This document shows, one piece after another, positions 7,486 to 15,942 of a stretch of DNA of 64,000 nucleotides. The notes beneath the pieces are model-generated. The model worked only from the letters and a program-made list of their open reading frames with translations. It did not search any database and was not told the DNA's origin. A program made the translations under genes and the position numbers. How positions within the stretch are numbered: the stretch's first letter is position 1; each line of letters begins with the position of its first letter. The stretch comes from Oscillospiraceae bacterium (GTDB lineage Bacteria; Bacillota; Clostridia; Oscillospirales; CAG-272). The DNA lies in the NCBI GenBank assembly GCA_015063805.1, contig SVTK01000004.1, positions 62,001-126,000 of the forward strand, read 5' to 3'.

Positions 7486-9390
7486 ATGATAAAAACAAAT
7501 CGGAGAACATTCTCCATTCTCATCCCTGCACTGGCCTTGATCCTGCTCACCCTGCTCTCTGCCTGCGGCGAGCAGACCGAGCCTCCTGCGCCCCCTGCCG
7601 ACTCCACCGCAGTTCCCGAACCGGTTCCCAACTGTATCATCGTGGGCGGCGAGCAGACCTACCAAATCATTCGCGCTGAGAGAGGAGACTCCGTTGAAAT
7701 CGATGCCGCGCAGGCCCTGCAGAACGGCATCCTGACCGCAAGCGGAGCATCCCTTACGCTCACCGATGACTGGTATCGCACCGAAGAAGAGATCCCGCCC
7801 TACGAAATCTTAGTGGGGGAGGTCAACCGTGCCGAGACTCGCGAGGCCATGGCCGAGCTCAACTATCACGACTTCATCATTCGCATGGACGGCCAAAAGC
7901 TGGTGGTGCTGGGGGCTACCCCCGCCGGCACCGACCGCGCCGTGGACTATCTTATGGAAAATCTGCTCACCGAAACCGGGCTCACCCTCCCCGCCGACTT
8001 CTGCTACATTGACAGAGGTGCATACACAGCAGACAGCATCTCCATCGGCGGTGTCCCCATCAGTGAGTACAGCATCGCCTACGAGAAAAAAGGAAATCTG
8101 GAGCACGCCCAGCTTCTGCATCGTATTTTGGGCGAATACTGCGGTGTCAACCTTCCCGTGGTAGAGGTAAAGGCGAACGAGGCAGGCGAAAATCTGCTGG
8201 TAATCGGTAACGGCACACATAACACAACCGAATTCTACGCCTATTTTGTACTCAGGCAGGGCAGCTGCATTTATTTTGACGCATACGACAGGTACGCCTA
8301 CGGCAATGCCTTCCTGGCCGTTGTGGACAAGCTGAAGGCAAACGGCGGCCAGGTCGAGCTCTCTGCGCTGAACTTCAGCTATACCCTCCCCGACCGCGAA
8401 GCCTATCTGGAAGATCCCTCCCTGCTCTATATGCGCTGGGCCGCCGAATGGGAGACTCCGGAATGGATGCTGGACTACGAACTGAAGAAGAAGGAACTCT
8501 TCGGGGGCAGCGGAACCCGGGATGTATGGGTCAACGCCCACCGCGCCGACCACACCTATTACCCCGAGAACAGCCTGGAGTCCATCATCAGCTGCTACTA
8601 TATGGGTGTCTCCATCGTGGAGCTTGATTTGGCCATCACACGGGACGGTGTGATCGTCCTCATGCACGACGAGACCCTCACCCGCATGACCAACGTCGCC
8701 GACTACCTGGGCAAGCCGGGTTACCCCAACAGCGCAAATGTAAGCGCATGGACCTACGCCCAGCTGCAGGAACTCTACCTCAAGGACAACCAGGGTGGTG
8801 CCTCCGCGCCCCTGACCAAATTCAAGATCCCCACCCTGGAGGAAGCGCTGACCGTCTGCCGCGGCAGACTGTTCATCGTCCCCGACAAGCCCAGCCTGTG
8901 GCAGTACATCGACACCACCGCCGTCATGAAGGACTCCGACCCCAATTTCCTCTTCCCCCTCATGCAGAAAACCGGCAACTACGCGTCCATTCTCGTTTCC
9001 TACGGTAAGCCCAACGGTGCTTTCCTCAGTGTCACTCAGGCAGCCGAGATCCAGAGCGCCCTTCACAAGGCCAGCGGCGTGACCCCCTTCATTCTGCTGC
9101 GCTGCTCTCCCTCGGCAAGCGTATCCAATTACAACATTCTCTCTAAGCGTGCCCCCGGCACCTTTGCCTTCCAGCTTCACGGCAACTATGATCCCAAGAC
9201 CAATTACACCGAGGGAACAAGACCGAACCTGGACAAGTGCACCTTTGCCGCCTGGACCATCGGTACCGGTGCCTCCGATAACGATTTCGTCGAGAACTGG
9301 CGCAAGCTGGCCGACGACGGTGTACGGCTGATTATGACCAACGATCCCATGGGCATGGTCAAATTTGCCGCAGCGTATCACAATCCGTAA
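7486..9390 (+). CDS. lipoprotein glycerophosphodiester phosphodiesterase with extra N-terminal domain
   Basis: A lipoprotein signal ends at LLSAC (Cys27), so the protein should be anchored outside the membrane. Residues from about 349 to the end form a GDPD TIM-barrel. AHR, PENS, the metal pair in VELDL, and LMHDET match the catalytic set that hydrolyses glycerophosphodiesters to glycerol 3-phosphate and an alcohol. The roughly 300 residues in between are not part of GDPD. Around residues 105-165 the text EILVGEVNRAETREA and VVLGATPAGTDRAVDYLMENL resembles the small alpha/beta domain that precedes some glycoside hydrolases. The 634-residue length is about double that of a plain GDPD enzyme. 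GGGGG lies 10 bases before the ATG. The substrate could be a teichoic-acid- or lipid-derived diester; this is inference. Confidence 0.82.
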   Translation: MIKTNRRTFSILIPALALILLTLLSACGEQTEPPAPPADSTAVPEPVPNCIIVGGEQTYQIIRAERGDSVEIDAAQALQNGILTASGASLTLTDDWYRTEEEIPPYEILVGEVNRAETREAMAELNYHDFIIRMDGQKLVVLGATPAGTDRAVDYLMENLLTETGLTLPADFCYIDRGAYTADSISIGGVPISEYSIAYEKKGNLEHAQLLHRILGEYCGVNLPVVEVKANEAGENLLVIGNGTHNTTEFYAYFVLRQGSCIYFDAYDRYAYGNAFLAVVDKLKANGGQVELSALNFSYTLPDREAYLEDPSLLYMRWAAEWETPEWMLDYELKKKELFGGSGTRDVWVNAHRADHTYYPENSLESIISCYYMGVSIVELDLAITRDGVIVLMHDETLTRMTNVADYLGKPGYPNSANVSAWTYAQLQELYLKDNQGGASAPLTKFKIPTLEEALTVCRGRLFIVPDKPSLWQYIDTTAVMKDSDPNFLFPLMQKTGNYASILVSYGKPNGAFLSVTQAAEIQSALHKASGVTPFILLRCSPSASVSNYNILSKRAPGTFAFQLHGNYDPKTNYTEGTRPNLDKCTFAAWTIGTGASDNDFVENWRKLADDGVRLIMTNDPMGMVKFAAAYHNP

Positions 9391-9407
9391 CCAAGATCAT
9401 ATGCCAT

Positions 9408-9446
9408 AACAAAAAGGACCGATGCACCGCATCGGTCCTTTTTGTA
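9408..9446. terminator. bidirectional terminator between convergent genes
   Basis: The stem ACAAAAAGGACCGATGC / GCATCGGTCCTTTTTGT with a 3-base loop has A and T runs on both sides. It lies between the convergent lipoprotein gene and hydF and can serve both. Confidence 0.9.
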
Positions 9447-9454
9447 CAGTTCGG

Positions 9455-10669
9455 TTATTCCTCCCCATCCAGCGCGGCCAGCGCATCGGGGAAAGGAGAG
9501 AGACTGCGCCGCAGAATGCCGTGCATCTGGGCGATGGCAATGCCGTAGTTGGTCATGGGCACTCCCGCCGCCTTGGCATAGCGGGTTCTGCTCTGCATCT
9601 CACGGTCGTTGAGCATACAGCCGCCGCAGTGGATGACCAGGGCATAGGGCGAGAGGTCCTCAGGGAATTCCCGCCCCGAGGTAAAGGCAAAATTGATCTC
9701 TTTTCCGGTGTACTTCTTGATCCACGCCGGAAGCTTCACGCTGCCGATATCCCCGCACTGGCGGTGGTGGGTACAGCCCTCCGAGATCAGCACGGTGTCC
9801 CCGTCCTGCAGGCGGTCAAGGGCAGCGGCTCCCCGCACGGCGGCGCAGAGGTCGCCCTTGTAGCGGACAAAGAGAATCGAGAAGGAGGTAAGCTTCACCT
9901 CCGGCGGCACGGTTTTCGACACATAGCCGAAGGCCTGGGAGTCGGTGATGACAATATCCGGAGGCGAGGCCAGGGCAGCAAGCGCCTGGGGCAGTTCGGT
10001 ATCCCGGGTGACCATGGCCTTAGCACCGCTGAGCAGCAGAGACTGGATGGTATGCTGCTGGGGCAGGATCAGCCGTCCCTTGGGAGCAGATTCGTCCAGG
10101 GGCATCACCAGCAGGACGGTATCCCCTGCGGAGACCACCCCCTCCAGCAAGCCTCGTTCGGGCCCCTCCCCCTCCTTCATGCGGGCGAGGGTATCCTTGA
10201 ACAGGCGCAGGTTGGCACCGGTGGCGGCGCTGACGTAGATCGTCTTATCATCCGGCGGCTCGGGAAGCTTCTCCAACAGGTCGGATTTGTTGTAGGCGAT
10301 AAGCACCGGGGTCTTCTCGGCGGCGAAGAGGTCCAGCAGCTCCCGGTCGGGGGTCTGCAGGCCTGCCGCCGCATCCACCACCAGCACGGCGATGTGGACG
10401 GCGCGAATGATCTCCCGGGTCTTCTCCACCCGGAGAGCCCCCAGCGCGCCCTCGTCGTCAATCCCGGGGGTATCAATGATTACCACAGGGCCCAGGGGAA
10501 GCAGCTCCATGGCCTTGCGCACCGGGTCGGTGGTGGTACCGGCCACATCCGAGACCACCGACAGCGACTGCCCCGTGACGGCGTTGACCAGGCTGGACTT
10601 TCCCGCATTGCGGCGGCCGAAGAAGCCGATATGCGTCCGCTCAGCGGACACGGTGTTGTTCATACTCAT
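9455..10669 (-). CDS. hydF: [FeFe]-hydrogenase maturation GTPase HydF
   Basis: HydF is the scaffold on which the 2Fe subcluster of the hydrogenase H-cluster is assembled before transfer to apo-HydA. The protein (about 404 residues) begins with a P-loop GTPase (GRRNAGKSSL, then DTPGIDDEG). It ends with the cluster-binding domain carrying EGCTHH and VIHCGGCM, the conserved CxH...HCxxC set. The first ATG (10678) overlaps too closely with GAGGG, so I prefer the ATG at 10669, which has GAGGG 9 bases upstream. A further ATG at 10663 is possible. It is the last gene of the TM1266-hydE-hydG-hydF operon, 12 bases after hydG. No hydrogenase structural gene is in the window. Confidence 0.94.
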   Translation of the reverse strand: MSMNNTVSAERTHIGFFGRRNAGKSSLVNAVTGQSLSVVSDVAGTTTDPVRKAMELLPLGPVVIIDTPGIDDEGALGALRVEKTREIIRAVHIAVLVVDAAAGLQTPDRELLDLFAAEKTPVLIAYNKSDLLEKLPEPPDDKTIYVSAATGANLRLFKDTLARMKEGEGPERGLLEGVVSAGDTVLLVMPLDESAPKGRLILPQQHTIQSLLLSGAKAMVTRDTELPQALAALASPPDIVITDSQAFGYVSKTVPPEVKLTSFSILFVRYKGDLCAAVRGAAALDRLQDGDTVLISEGCTHHRQCGDIGSVKLPAWIKKYTGKEINFAFTSGREFPEDLSPYALVIHCGGCMLNDREMQSRTRYAKAAGVPMTNYGIAIAQMHGILRRSLSPFPDALAALDGEE

Positions 10670-10681
10670 ATTCGTCATCCC

Positions 10682-12133
10682 TCAGAAACGGAAATCGCGG
10701 CGGTTAGAGGCCTTGATATCCTCGATGTTCTGCCGTGCGATGGCCCGCGCCTTTTCGTTGGGCACCTTCTCCAGCTCCCGCTCGATGAGCTTGAAGCCGA
10801 TTTTGCGGGTCTCCTCGGAGGCGTAGTCCACCAGGTACTCGGTGAGGGTCATGAGAGCGTTGGGATGGCAGCAGTTGAGGATCTGTCCGCTCTTGCACAG
10901 GCTCATGAAGCGGTCGCCGGTGCGGCCCTCCCGGTAGCAGGCAGTGCAGAAGGAGGGCATATGCCCCTGCTCCATCAGCCAGCGGACAACCTCATCCAGG
11001 GTGCGCTGGTCGGAAACATCAAACTGCTCGGAATCGTGGGGGCGCTCCTCTTCGGTATAACCGCCCACCGAGGTGCGGGATGCGCCGCTGATCTGGGAGA
11101 TGCCCAGCTTAAGGGTGCGCTCGCGGACGGCCTGGGACTCGCGGGTGGACATGATCATGCCGGTGTAGGGCACGGCAATGCGGATGCAGGCCACGATCTT
11201 CTCGAAGATATCATCGGGGATGCCATTGTCGAAGGTATCGGGGTCAATGTCATCGGCCCGCTTCAGGCGGGGAACGCTGATGGTGTGGGGGCCGACACCG
11301 TGGACAGCCTCCAAGTGCTCGGCGTGCATGAGCAGGCCGGCGAACTCATATTTGTACAGCTCGAGCCCGAAGAGAACGCCCAGGCCCACGTCATCAATGC
11401 CGCCTTCCATGGCGCGGTCCATGGCCTCGGTGTGGTAGGCGTAGTCATGCTTGGGTCCGGTGGGATGGAGCTTGAGGTAGCTTTCCTTGTGATAGGTCTC
11501 CTGGAAGAGGATATAGGTACCGATCCCCGCCTCCTTGAGTCGGCGGTAGTTCTCCACGGTGGTGGCGGCGATGTTCACGTTGACACGGCGGATAGCACCG
11601 TTCTTGTGCTGCACCGAATAGATGGTCTTGATGCACTCGAGAATGTACTCCAGGGGATTGTGGACGGGATCCTCACCGGCCTCGATGGCCAGGCGCTTGT
11701 GGCCCATATCCTGCAGGGCGATGACCTCGGCGCGAACCTCTTCCTGGGTCAGCTTCTTGCGGGCGATGTGCTTGTTTTTGAGGTGGTAGGGGCAGTAGAC
11801 ACAGCCGTTGACGCAGTAGTTGGAAAGGTAGAGGGGGGCGAACATCACGATACGGTTGCCGTAGAACTCCAGCTTGATCTGCTCGGCCAGGCGGCGGATC
11901 TCCTCGTTCTTCTCAGGGATGTCGCAGGCAAGCAGCACCGATGCCTCACGGTGATTCAGCCCGCGGCAGATCAGCTCGCCGTTCTCCCGGCGGGGACGGG
12001 CCTTCTCCAGAATCTCGTCGATGAGGGCGGCGTTGTGCTTGTTCGCCTCGGCATAGGCAATGGTGTCAAGGATCTCGGGCTCGTAGATGAATTCCTCCGC
12101 CCGCATGGATTTGGGATTGTAGTTGTTTACCAT
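10682..12133 (-). CDS. hydG: [FeFe]-hydrogenase maturase HydG (tyrosine lyase, radical SAM)
   Basis: HydG cleaves tyrosine and releases the CO and CN ligands of the H-cluster. The 483-residue protein carries the radical-SAM motif CVNGCVYC (Cys107, 111, 114). Its C-terminal second cluster motif begins CTACYREG and continues to the later CK and CC positions, which separates it from the ThiH relative. AAGAAAGGAAACC precedes the ATG. It lies 72 bases after hydE and almost abuts hydF, consistent with one maturation operon. Confidence 0.95.
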   Translation of the reverse strand: MVNNYNPKSMRAEEFIYEPEILDTIAYAEANKHNAALIDEILEKARPRRENGELICRGLNHREASVLLACDIPEKNEEIRRLAEQIKLEFYGNRIVMFAPLYLSNYCVNGCVYCPYHLKNKHIARKKLTQEEVRAEVIALQDMGHKRLAIEAGEDPVHNPLEYILECIKTIYSVQHKNGAIRRVNVNIAATTVENYRRLKEAGIGTYILFQETYHKESYLKLHPTGPKHDYAYHTEAMDRAMEGGIDDVGLGVLFGLELYKYEFAGLLMHAEHLEAVHGVGPHTISVPRLKRADDIDPDTFDNGIPDDIFEKIVACIRIAVPYTGMIMSTRESQAVRERTLKLGISQISGASRTSVGGYTEEERPHDSEQFDVSDQRTLDEVVRWLMEQGHMPSFCTACYREGRTGDRFMSLCKSGQILNCCHPNALMTLTEYLVDYASEETRKIGFKLIERELEKVPNEKARAIARQNIEDIKASNRRDFRF

Positions 12134-12205
12134 AGTGGTTTCCTTTCTTAGGGTCAGCTCAGCTTCCCCGTCAGTATGATGATATATATTTTTGGTGTCT
12201 TGGGT

Positions 12206-13252
12206 TTATTTTGCGTCGCCGCGGGCCGTGACCACGGTGTAGCCGATATCGGCCATGCGCCGCCGCAGGGCTTCCACCTGCTCGGCCGACTCCGCTCCGG
12301 TGGAGAGCTTACCGTCGTAGAGCTGGTATTTCTCCCGTGCGTCGCTGGGGGAGAGGTTGGGCATCACCACGTTTGCCCCCGAAAGAATACCCTTTTCCCG
12401 ACCGTTCGGTTCAAGGGACCCCAGGGCCGTGGTGGCGGGAAGCAGGATGCGGGGATGCATGAGGCGAATAAGGGAGAGGAGATAGCAGGTCAGAGGTACA
12501 CTGCCTGCGGGGAAGTGGGCAAAGGGGGTGTCGCGGTGGGGGATAAAGGGCCCGATGCCGCACATATGGGGGGAAAAGGTCTCCACAAACTTCAGATCCT
12601 CCGCCAGATGCGCCTCGGTCTGATAGGGGGAGCCCACCATGAACCCGCATCCCACCTGATAGCCAATATCCTTGAGGTCATGCAGACAGCGCATTCGCTC
12701 GGCGTGGGAGATCCCGGCGGGATGAAGGGCGGCATAATGCTCGGCATTTGCCGTTTCGTGGCGAAGCAGGTAGCGGTCGGCACCAGCCCCGTAGAGGGCG
12801 GCGTAGCTTTCCCGGGAACGCTCCCCCAGGGACAGGGTCACCGCGCAGTCGGGATAGCGCGCCTTGATCTCACGAATGAGGGGGCAGAGCAGCTCATCGG
12901 TGAAGTAAGCATCCTCCCCGCCCTGCATCACGAAGGTACGGAAGCCCAGGGCGTAGCCGGCTTCGCAGCAGGAGAGGATCTCCTCCGGGGTGAGCCGATA
13001 GCGGGCGCAGTCGCGGTTGCTACGGCGGATGCCGCAGTAAGTGCAGTCCTTGCGGCAGATGTTGCTGACCTCGATCAGCCCGCGGATATACACCGCATCC
13101 CCATAGACCGCCTTCCGTGCGGCCACGGCCAACTCAGCGGCATAGGCCGCCGCTTCCTCGGTGCGGTGGGTGATGAGATAGAGATAGTTCTCGGTGTGCA
13201 GAGCGTGGGTTTCCGCCAGGGTGCGGATCAGGGTTTCGGTGCGCTTATCCAT
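12206..13252 (-). CDS. hydE: [FeFe]-hydrogenase maturase HydE (radical SAM)
   Basis: HydE is the third H-cluster maturase, a radical-SAM enzyme thought to act on an iron-cysteine complex made by HydG. The 348-residue protein shows CRKDCTYCG at Cys66/70/73, followed by the HydE-typical IRRSN. The later TALGSLEPNGREKGILSGAN region is shared with the BioB/HydE family. Its ATG overlaps the stop of the preceding TM1266-type gene by 8 bases, so the two are translationally coupled. Confidence 0.94.
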   Translation of the reverse strand: MDKRTETLIRTLAETHALHTENYLYLITHRTEEAAAYAAELAVAARKAVYGDAVYIRGLIEVSNICRKDCTYCGIRRSNRDCARYRLTPEEILSCCEAGYALGFRTFVMQGGEDAYFTDELLCPLIREIKARYPDCAVTLSLGERSRESYAALYGAGADRYLLRHETANAEHYAALHPAGISHAERMRCLHDLKDIGYQVGCGFMVGSPYQTEAHLAEDLKFVETFSPHMCGIGPFIPHRDTPFAHFPAGSVPLTCYLLSLIRLMHPRILLPATTALGSLEPNGREKGILSGANVVMPNLSPSDAREKYQLYDGKLSTGAESAEQVEALRRRMADIGYTVVTARGDAK

Positions 13253-13502
13253 CGGTCATCACCTTCCCGTAGGCGGTTTTGACGCTGATCCCCGCCAGCT
13301 TGCCGATCTTCCCGGACAGAGCTGAGATCACATCCTGGGGTGCATCGATGGCCACGCTGACAATGCTGATGTTCCGCTCCCGATAGGGGATCCCCATCCG
13401 CCCGATGATATATGCGCCGTAATCGTGGAGAAGCCCGTTGAGCGCCTCCACCGAATCGGTATCTTCTATAATAATGCCCATGACGGCAACTCTTGTTTCC
13501 AT
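13245..13502 (-). CDS. TM1266-family iron-only hydrogenase system regulator
   Basis: This 85-residue ACT-like protein belongs to the TM1266/hydrogenase-system regulator family, which is regularly found with hydE/hydF/hydG. It begins METRVAVMGIII and shows the family pattern of a short alpha/beta ligand-binding fold, ending in a Lys/Gly-rich strand. The ATG at 13502 was chosen because GGAGG ends 5 bases upstream; the frame extends further 5' but through the leader hairpin. It is the first gene of the hyd operon and overlaps hydE by 8 bases. Its regulatory role is inferred from family context; no DNA-binding domain is visible. Confidence 0.86.
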   Translation of the reverse strand: METRVAVMGIIIEDTDSVEALNGLLHDYGAYIIGRMGIPYRERNISIVSVAIDAPQDVISALSGKIGKLAGISVKTAYGKVMTDG

Positions 13503-13626
13503 GTGTCCTCCAAACGAAAAAACCGCACCCGGGAAGGTGCGGAAACATAGTACGGCCAAGGCCGCGGTTCGCATTTCAACACCTTTCCGTCAGAGGGTCA
13601 TTCGCTCTTCTTGTTAGGATGGTTAT
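13503..13626 (-). promoter_or_regulatory. hyd operon leader with terminator and competing pairing (candidate attenuator)
   Basis: Transcripts from the upstream promoter cross about 120 nt before the first gene. Near the end lies an intrinsic terminator: CCGCACC / GGGTGCGG stem (13523-13542) followed by TTTTTT (13517-13522). Upstream bases CGGAAAGGTG (13589 to 13580, minus strand) can pair in 9 of 10 positions with CACCTTCCCG (13539 to 13530), which contains most of the terminator's left arm. Formation of one structure would prevent the other. I do not recognise a known riboswitch class here. Confidence 0.6.
13515..13542 (-). terminator. intrinsic terminator inside the hyd leader
   Basis: A 7-8 bp GC-rich stem with a short loop and an uninterrupted run of six T lies between the hyd promoter and the first start codon, where an ordinary gene-end terminator is not expected. 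Confidence 0.75.
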
Positions 13627-13655
13627 ATTATACCTGATCGGTGCAGATTTGTCAA
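13627..13655 (-). promoter_or_regulatory. sigma-A promoter of the hyd maturation operon
   Basis: On the minus strand TTGACA (13655-13650) and TATAAT (13632-13627) are spaced by 17 bp, about 125 bases upstream of the TM1266-type gene. Confidence 0.9.
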
Positions 13656-13702
13656 GGGGTATTTTTGCCTATCCCTTTTACCTTTTGTGCTGATGAAAAA
13701 AA

Positions 13703-13714
13703 CTTCGTCGATTT
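13703..13714. repeat. left 12-bp inverted repeat bounding the AT-rich island
   Basis: CTTCGTCGATTT here has an exact inverted copy at 15770-15781. Together they enclose the AT-rich lipoprotein gene. Confidence 0.55.
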
Positions 13715-13779
13715 CACCAAAGAGTATTCACATTTCATCAGACAAAGCTAAATCCCACACACGGCTTTGTTCCTATATC

Positions 13780-13808
13780 TTGAAATATTCATGAATATAT
13801 TGTATACT
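13780..13808 (+). promoter_or_regulatory. promoter of the AT-rich lipoprotein gene
   Basis: TTGAAA (13780-13785) and TATACT (13803-13808) are spaced by 17 bp. It lies 70 bases before the start codon. Confidence 0.75.
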
Positions 13809-13878
13809 GTATTTAAATGGAACCTTTTGCGGATTTTTGCGTCTGTATTTATAAATACTTACCAAGGAGGATTATCTC

Positions 13879-15615
13879 ATGAAAAAGATTTATATGATAA
13901 TCGCCGTATTAGTTTGTGTTTTCAGTTTTGTTGGATGTCAGCAGGAATTACATAATCAAGACCATTTTATAAATGATACGTTCATTCTTGCAATCGTGGA
14001 GGAAGTCGAAGAACTCCCATACAATGCTGATATTGCATTTATAGAAATATCGGCTGTTGGAAAAAATCCGACATTTTATATTTTTTCCGAGGGAATGACC
14101 TACTATGTTTACGATCATATCAATGAGCAATATTATGAAGGCGTTCTGCTATTGCCAGATGAATACAGCGCGGGAACCATCGTTTCTGCGGCGGCAGGCG
14201 GTGGAAGCGGCGAAATGAACCTTTATGTATTGGCACACGGTGATGATGTTCCGTCTAGTTTATGCTATTTCTTCAATCGTGAGATTTCAAGGAGTGAACC
14301 TGTTTCCGTAACAGTTGTAGATTCATTTCCTGAATGGGAAGATTTCGATACAGAGCCAATACATATTCCCATAACTGACCAAACCACTTCACAACAGCAA
14401 ACGGAATATCTTTGGACGAATGGTGCACGATATATCATTGATACTGACAACGGCTATGAATTATATGACGGTTACACAGATGATCTCATTGGAACATATA
14501 GTGATTTTCGTATTCTGAACCGTTTCAATCGACAAGGTGAGATTGAAGAAGTCTGCTATATTGTTGGTGAGGACAACGGAAAGAAAAGTTTACTGGAAAT
14601 ATCAGACAATGCTCTGATATTTCAGAAAGAAATTAAGGAGTCAATCGCTTTTTATGGCGATTATATTGTAATTGACGGCAGATTATATAATTCCGATATT
14701 CGTGTATTTGGAAATGTCATAGGTGAGCCGCTTGAAAAATCGCCTACATTAACAGATACTATTACATTTGATGAATCGTCAGTCCGCATCGTTTATATCG
14801 AAGATGATGCAAATAAATGGGCAAAAGATACTGCTATTGTGGATGGAATAAATGGCAACTCAATTTCGACTGTTCGTCACGGAAATGGCTATTACACCTG
14901 CTTGAATCGTGACAGCTTTGGTTTTTATGCTTGTTCTTATAATGCCGATTTAGGTGGATATACTCAAAACGGTTTTTATGTCCGTGAACGGAAACAAGCT
15001 GTTGATCTATGGTATTCCAATGAACTGTACAATGTGTATTGGGCAGGAGGTGTGTCATGGGTAACAACACCAACGAACGAAGTTTTGTGCGGGTTAGATG
15101 GAACGATCAATCCTATCGGTGACTTTCTCGTATACTGCCCTTCGGATTTGCAGTTGCCAAAAACATTCTTAACACATACAGGAGAAATCTTTCTCGACAA
15201 AGTTGTAGTATGGAATGAAAGTGACAACGGACTATTTATATGGTATTTCGATAATTACACAGAATTGACTGACAGCGACGGACGGGAAGCGGGGTATTCT
15301 GCTGATTCTATGCTTTGTTTTTATAACAACGATCATAATCTTGTTAAATACGGGAAGTATGACAAGATATTCGATGTGAATAGTATTGGCGCACTTGTTA
15401 TAAAAGAAAACTCATTAACATTGATTTCCGCAGATGGAGAGATCATTTATACATTTGATGGTTTTAACAATAATATGCGATATGTTGAGACAATCATATC
15501 GGATGATAAGAAAACTGCGGAAGTGGTATTCAACGAATACAACGAAGCTGAAAGAACAACAAGGAATGTGACTTTTCATTATGTAATTCCCACTTCTGAT
15601 GGAGAAAACAATTAA
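13879..15615 (+). CDS. lipoprotein of unknown function, AT-rich and probably acquired
   Basis: I do not recognise this 578-residue protein. A lipoprotein signal ends at FVGC (Cys20), so it should be exported and membrane-anchored. The rest is polar with many short beta-like stretches and repeated aromatic/acidic motifs, and could be a beta-propeller-like sensor domain; this is only an impression. AAGGAGG lies before the ATG and a promoter is present. Its base composition (AT-rich, A/T-ending codons) differs sharply from the GC-rich genes on both sides, and a 12-bp inverted repeat flanks it, so recent transfer is likely. Confidence 0.75.
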   Translation: MKKIYMIIAVLVCVFSFVGCQQELHNQDHFINDTFILAIVEEVEELPYNADIAFIEISAVGKNPTFYIFSEGMTYYVYDHINEQYYEGVLLLPDEYSAGTIVSAAAGGGSGEMNLYVLAHGDDVPSSLCYFFNREISRSEPVSVTVVDSFPEWEDFDTEPIHIPITDQTTSQQQTEYLWTNGARYIIDTDNGYELYDGYTDDLIGTYSDFRILNRFNRQGEIEEVCYIVGEDNGKKSLLEISDNALIFQKEIKESIAFYGDYIVIDGRLYNSDIRVFGNVIGEPLEKSPTLTDTITFDESSVRIVYIEDDANKWAKDTAIVDGINGNSISTVRHGNGYYTCLNRDSFGFYACSYNADLGGYTQNGFYVRERKQAVDLWYSNELYNVYWAGGVSWVTTPTNEVLCGLDGTINPIGDFLVYCPSDLQLPKTFLTHTGEIFLDKVVVWNESDNGLFIWYFDNYTELTDSDGREAGYSADSMLCFYNNDHNLVKYGKYDKIFDVNSIGALVIKENSLTLISADGEIIYTFDGFNNNMRYVETIISDDKKTAEVVFNEYNEAERTTRNVTFHYVIPTSDGENN

Positions 15616-15724
15616 TTTGTAAACGAGCGGTTGCAGAATAGTATTGATCGAATTAATACTGACACCTATGACACCATTAACAAGAAATTTTATCACTCAC
15701 TGATTGGTGGAGAAATGACACGTT

Positions 15725-15762
15725 GGCGCTACAGGATTTCAACATCTTGCAGCGCCGTTTAT
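15725..15762 (+). terminator. terminator-like hairpin after the AT-rich lipoprotein gene
   Basis: The stem GGCGCT...AGCGCC with partly paired inner arms is followed by GTTTATTT, about 110 bases after the stop. The inner stem has mismatches. Confidence 0.5.
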
Positions 15763-15769
15763 TTCCATC

Positions 15770-15781
15770 AAATCGACGAAG
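15770..15781. repeat. right 12-bp inverted repeat bounding the AT-rich island
   Basis: AAATCGACGAAG is the exact reverse complement of 13703-13714. The GC-rich host sequence resumes within about 100 bases. Confidence 0.55.
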
Positions 15782-15875
15782 GGGTTGATGGATAAACCTA
15801 TATCAGCACAAAAAGTAAAAGGGAGTTTCGCCTTGTAAATTTTTTCGGAATTGGCCGAAAAATCCCCGAAAGCGG

Positions 15876-15904
15876 TTGACGGTGATGCGGGAATGCGGTA
15901 TACT
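15876..15904 (+). promoter_or_regulatory. promoter of the CotH-like lipoprotein/MATE pair
   Basis: TTGACG (15876-15881) and TATACT (15899-15904) are spaced by 17 bp, 38 bases before the GTG start. Confidence 0.8.
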
Positions 15905-15942
15905 GAATAGGATATTGAATTTTGACGAAGGAGAGGTAATCT

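Noticed and set aside
9422-12151. A 909-codon plus-strand open frame antisense to hydF and hydG
   Set aside because: The minus strand carries unmistakable HydF and HydG. The antisense frame is low-complexity (Gly/His/Val-rich) and is a mirror of GC-rich codon use.
13503-13626. Naming the hyd leader as a known riboswitch (TPP, SAM, ZTP, THF, fluoride considered)
   Set aside because: None of the conserved cores of these classes could be found by eye.
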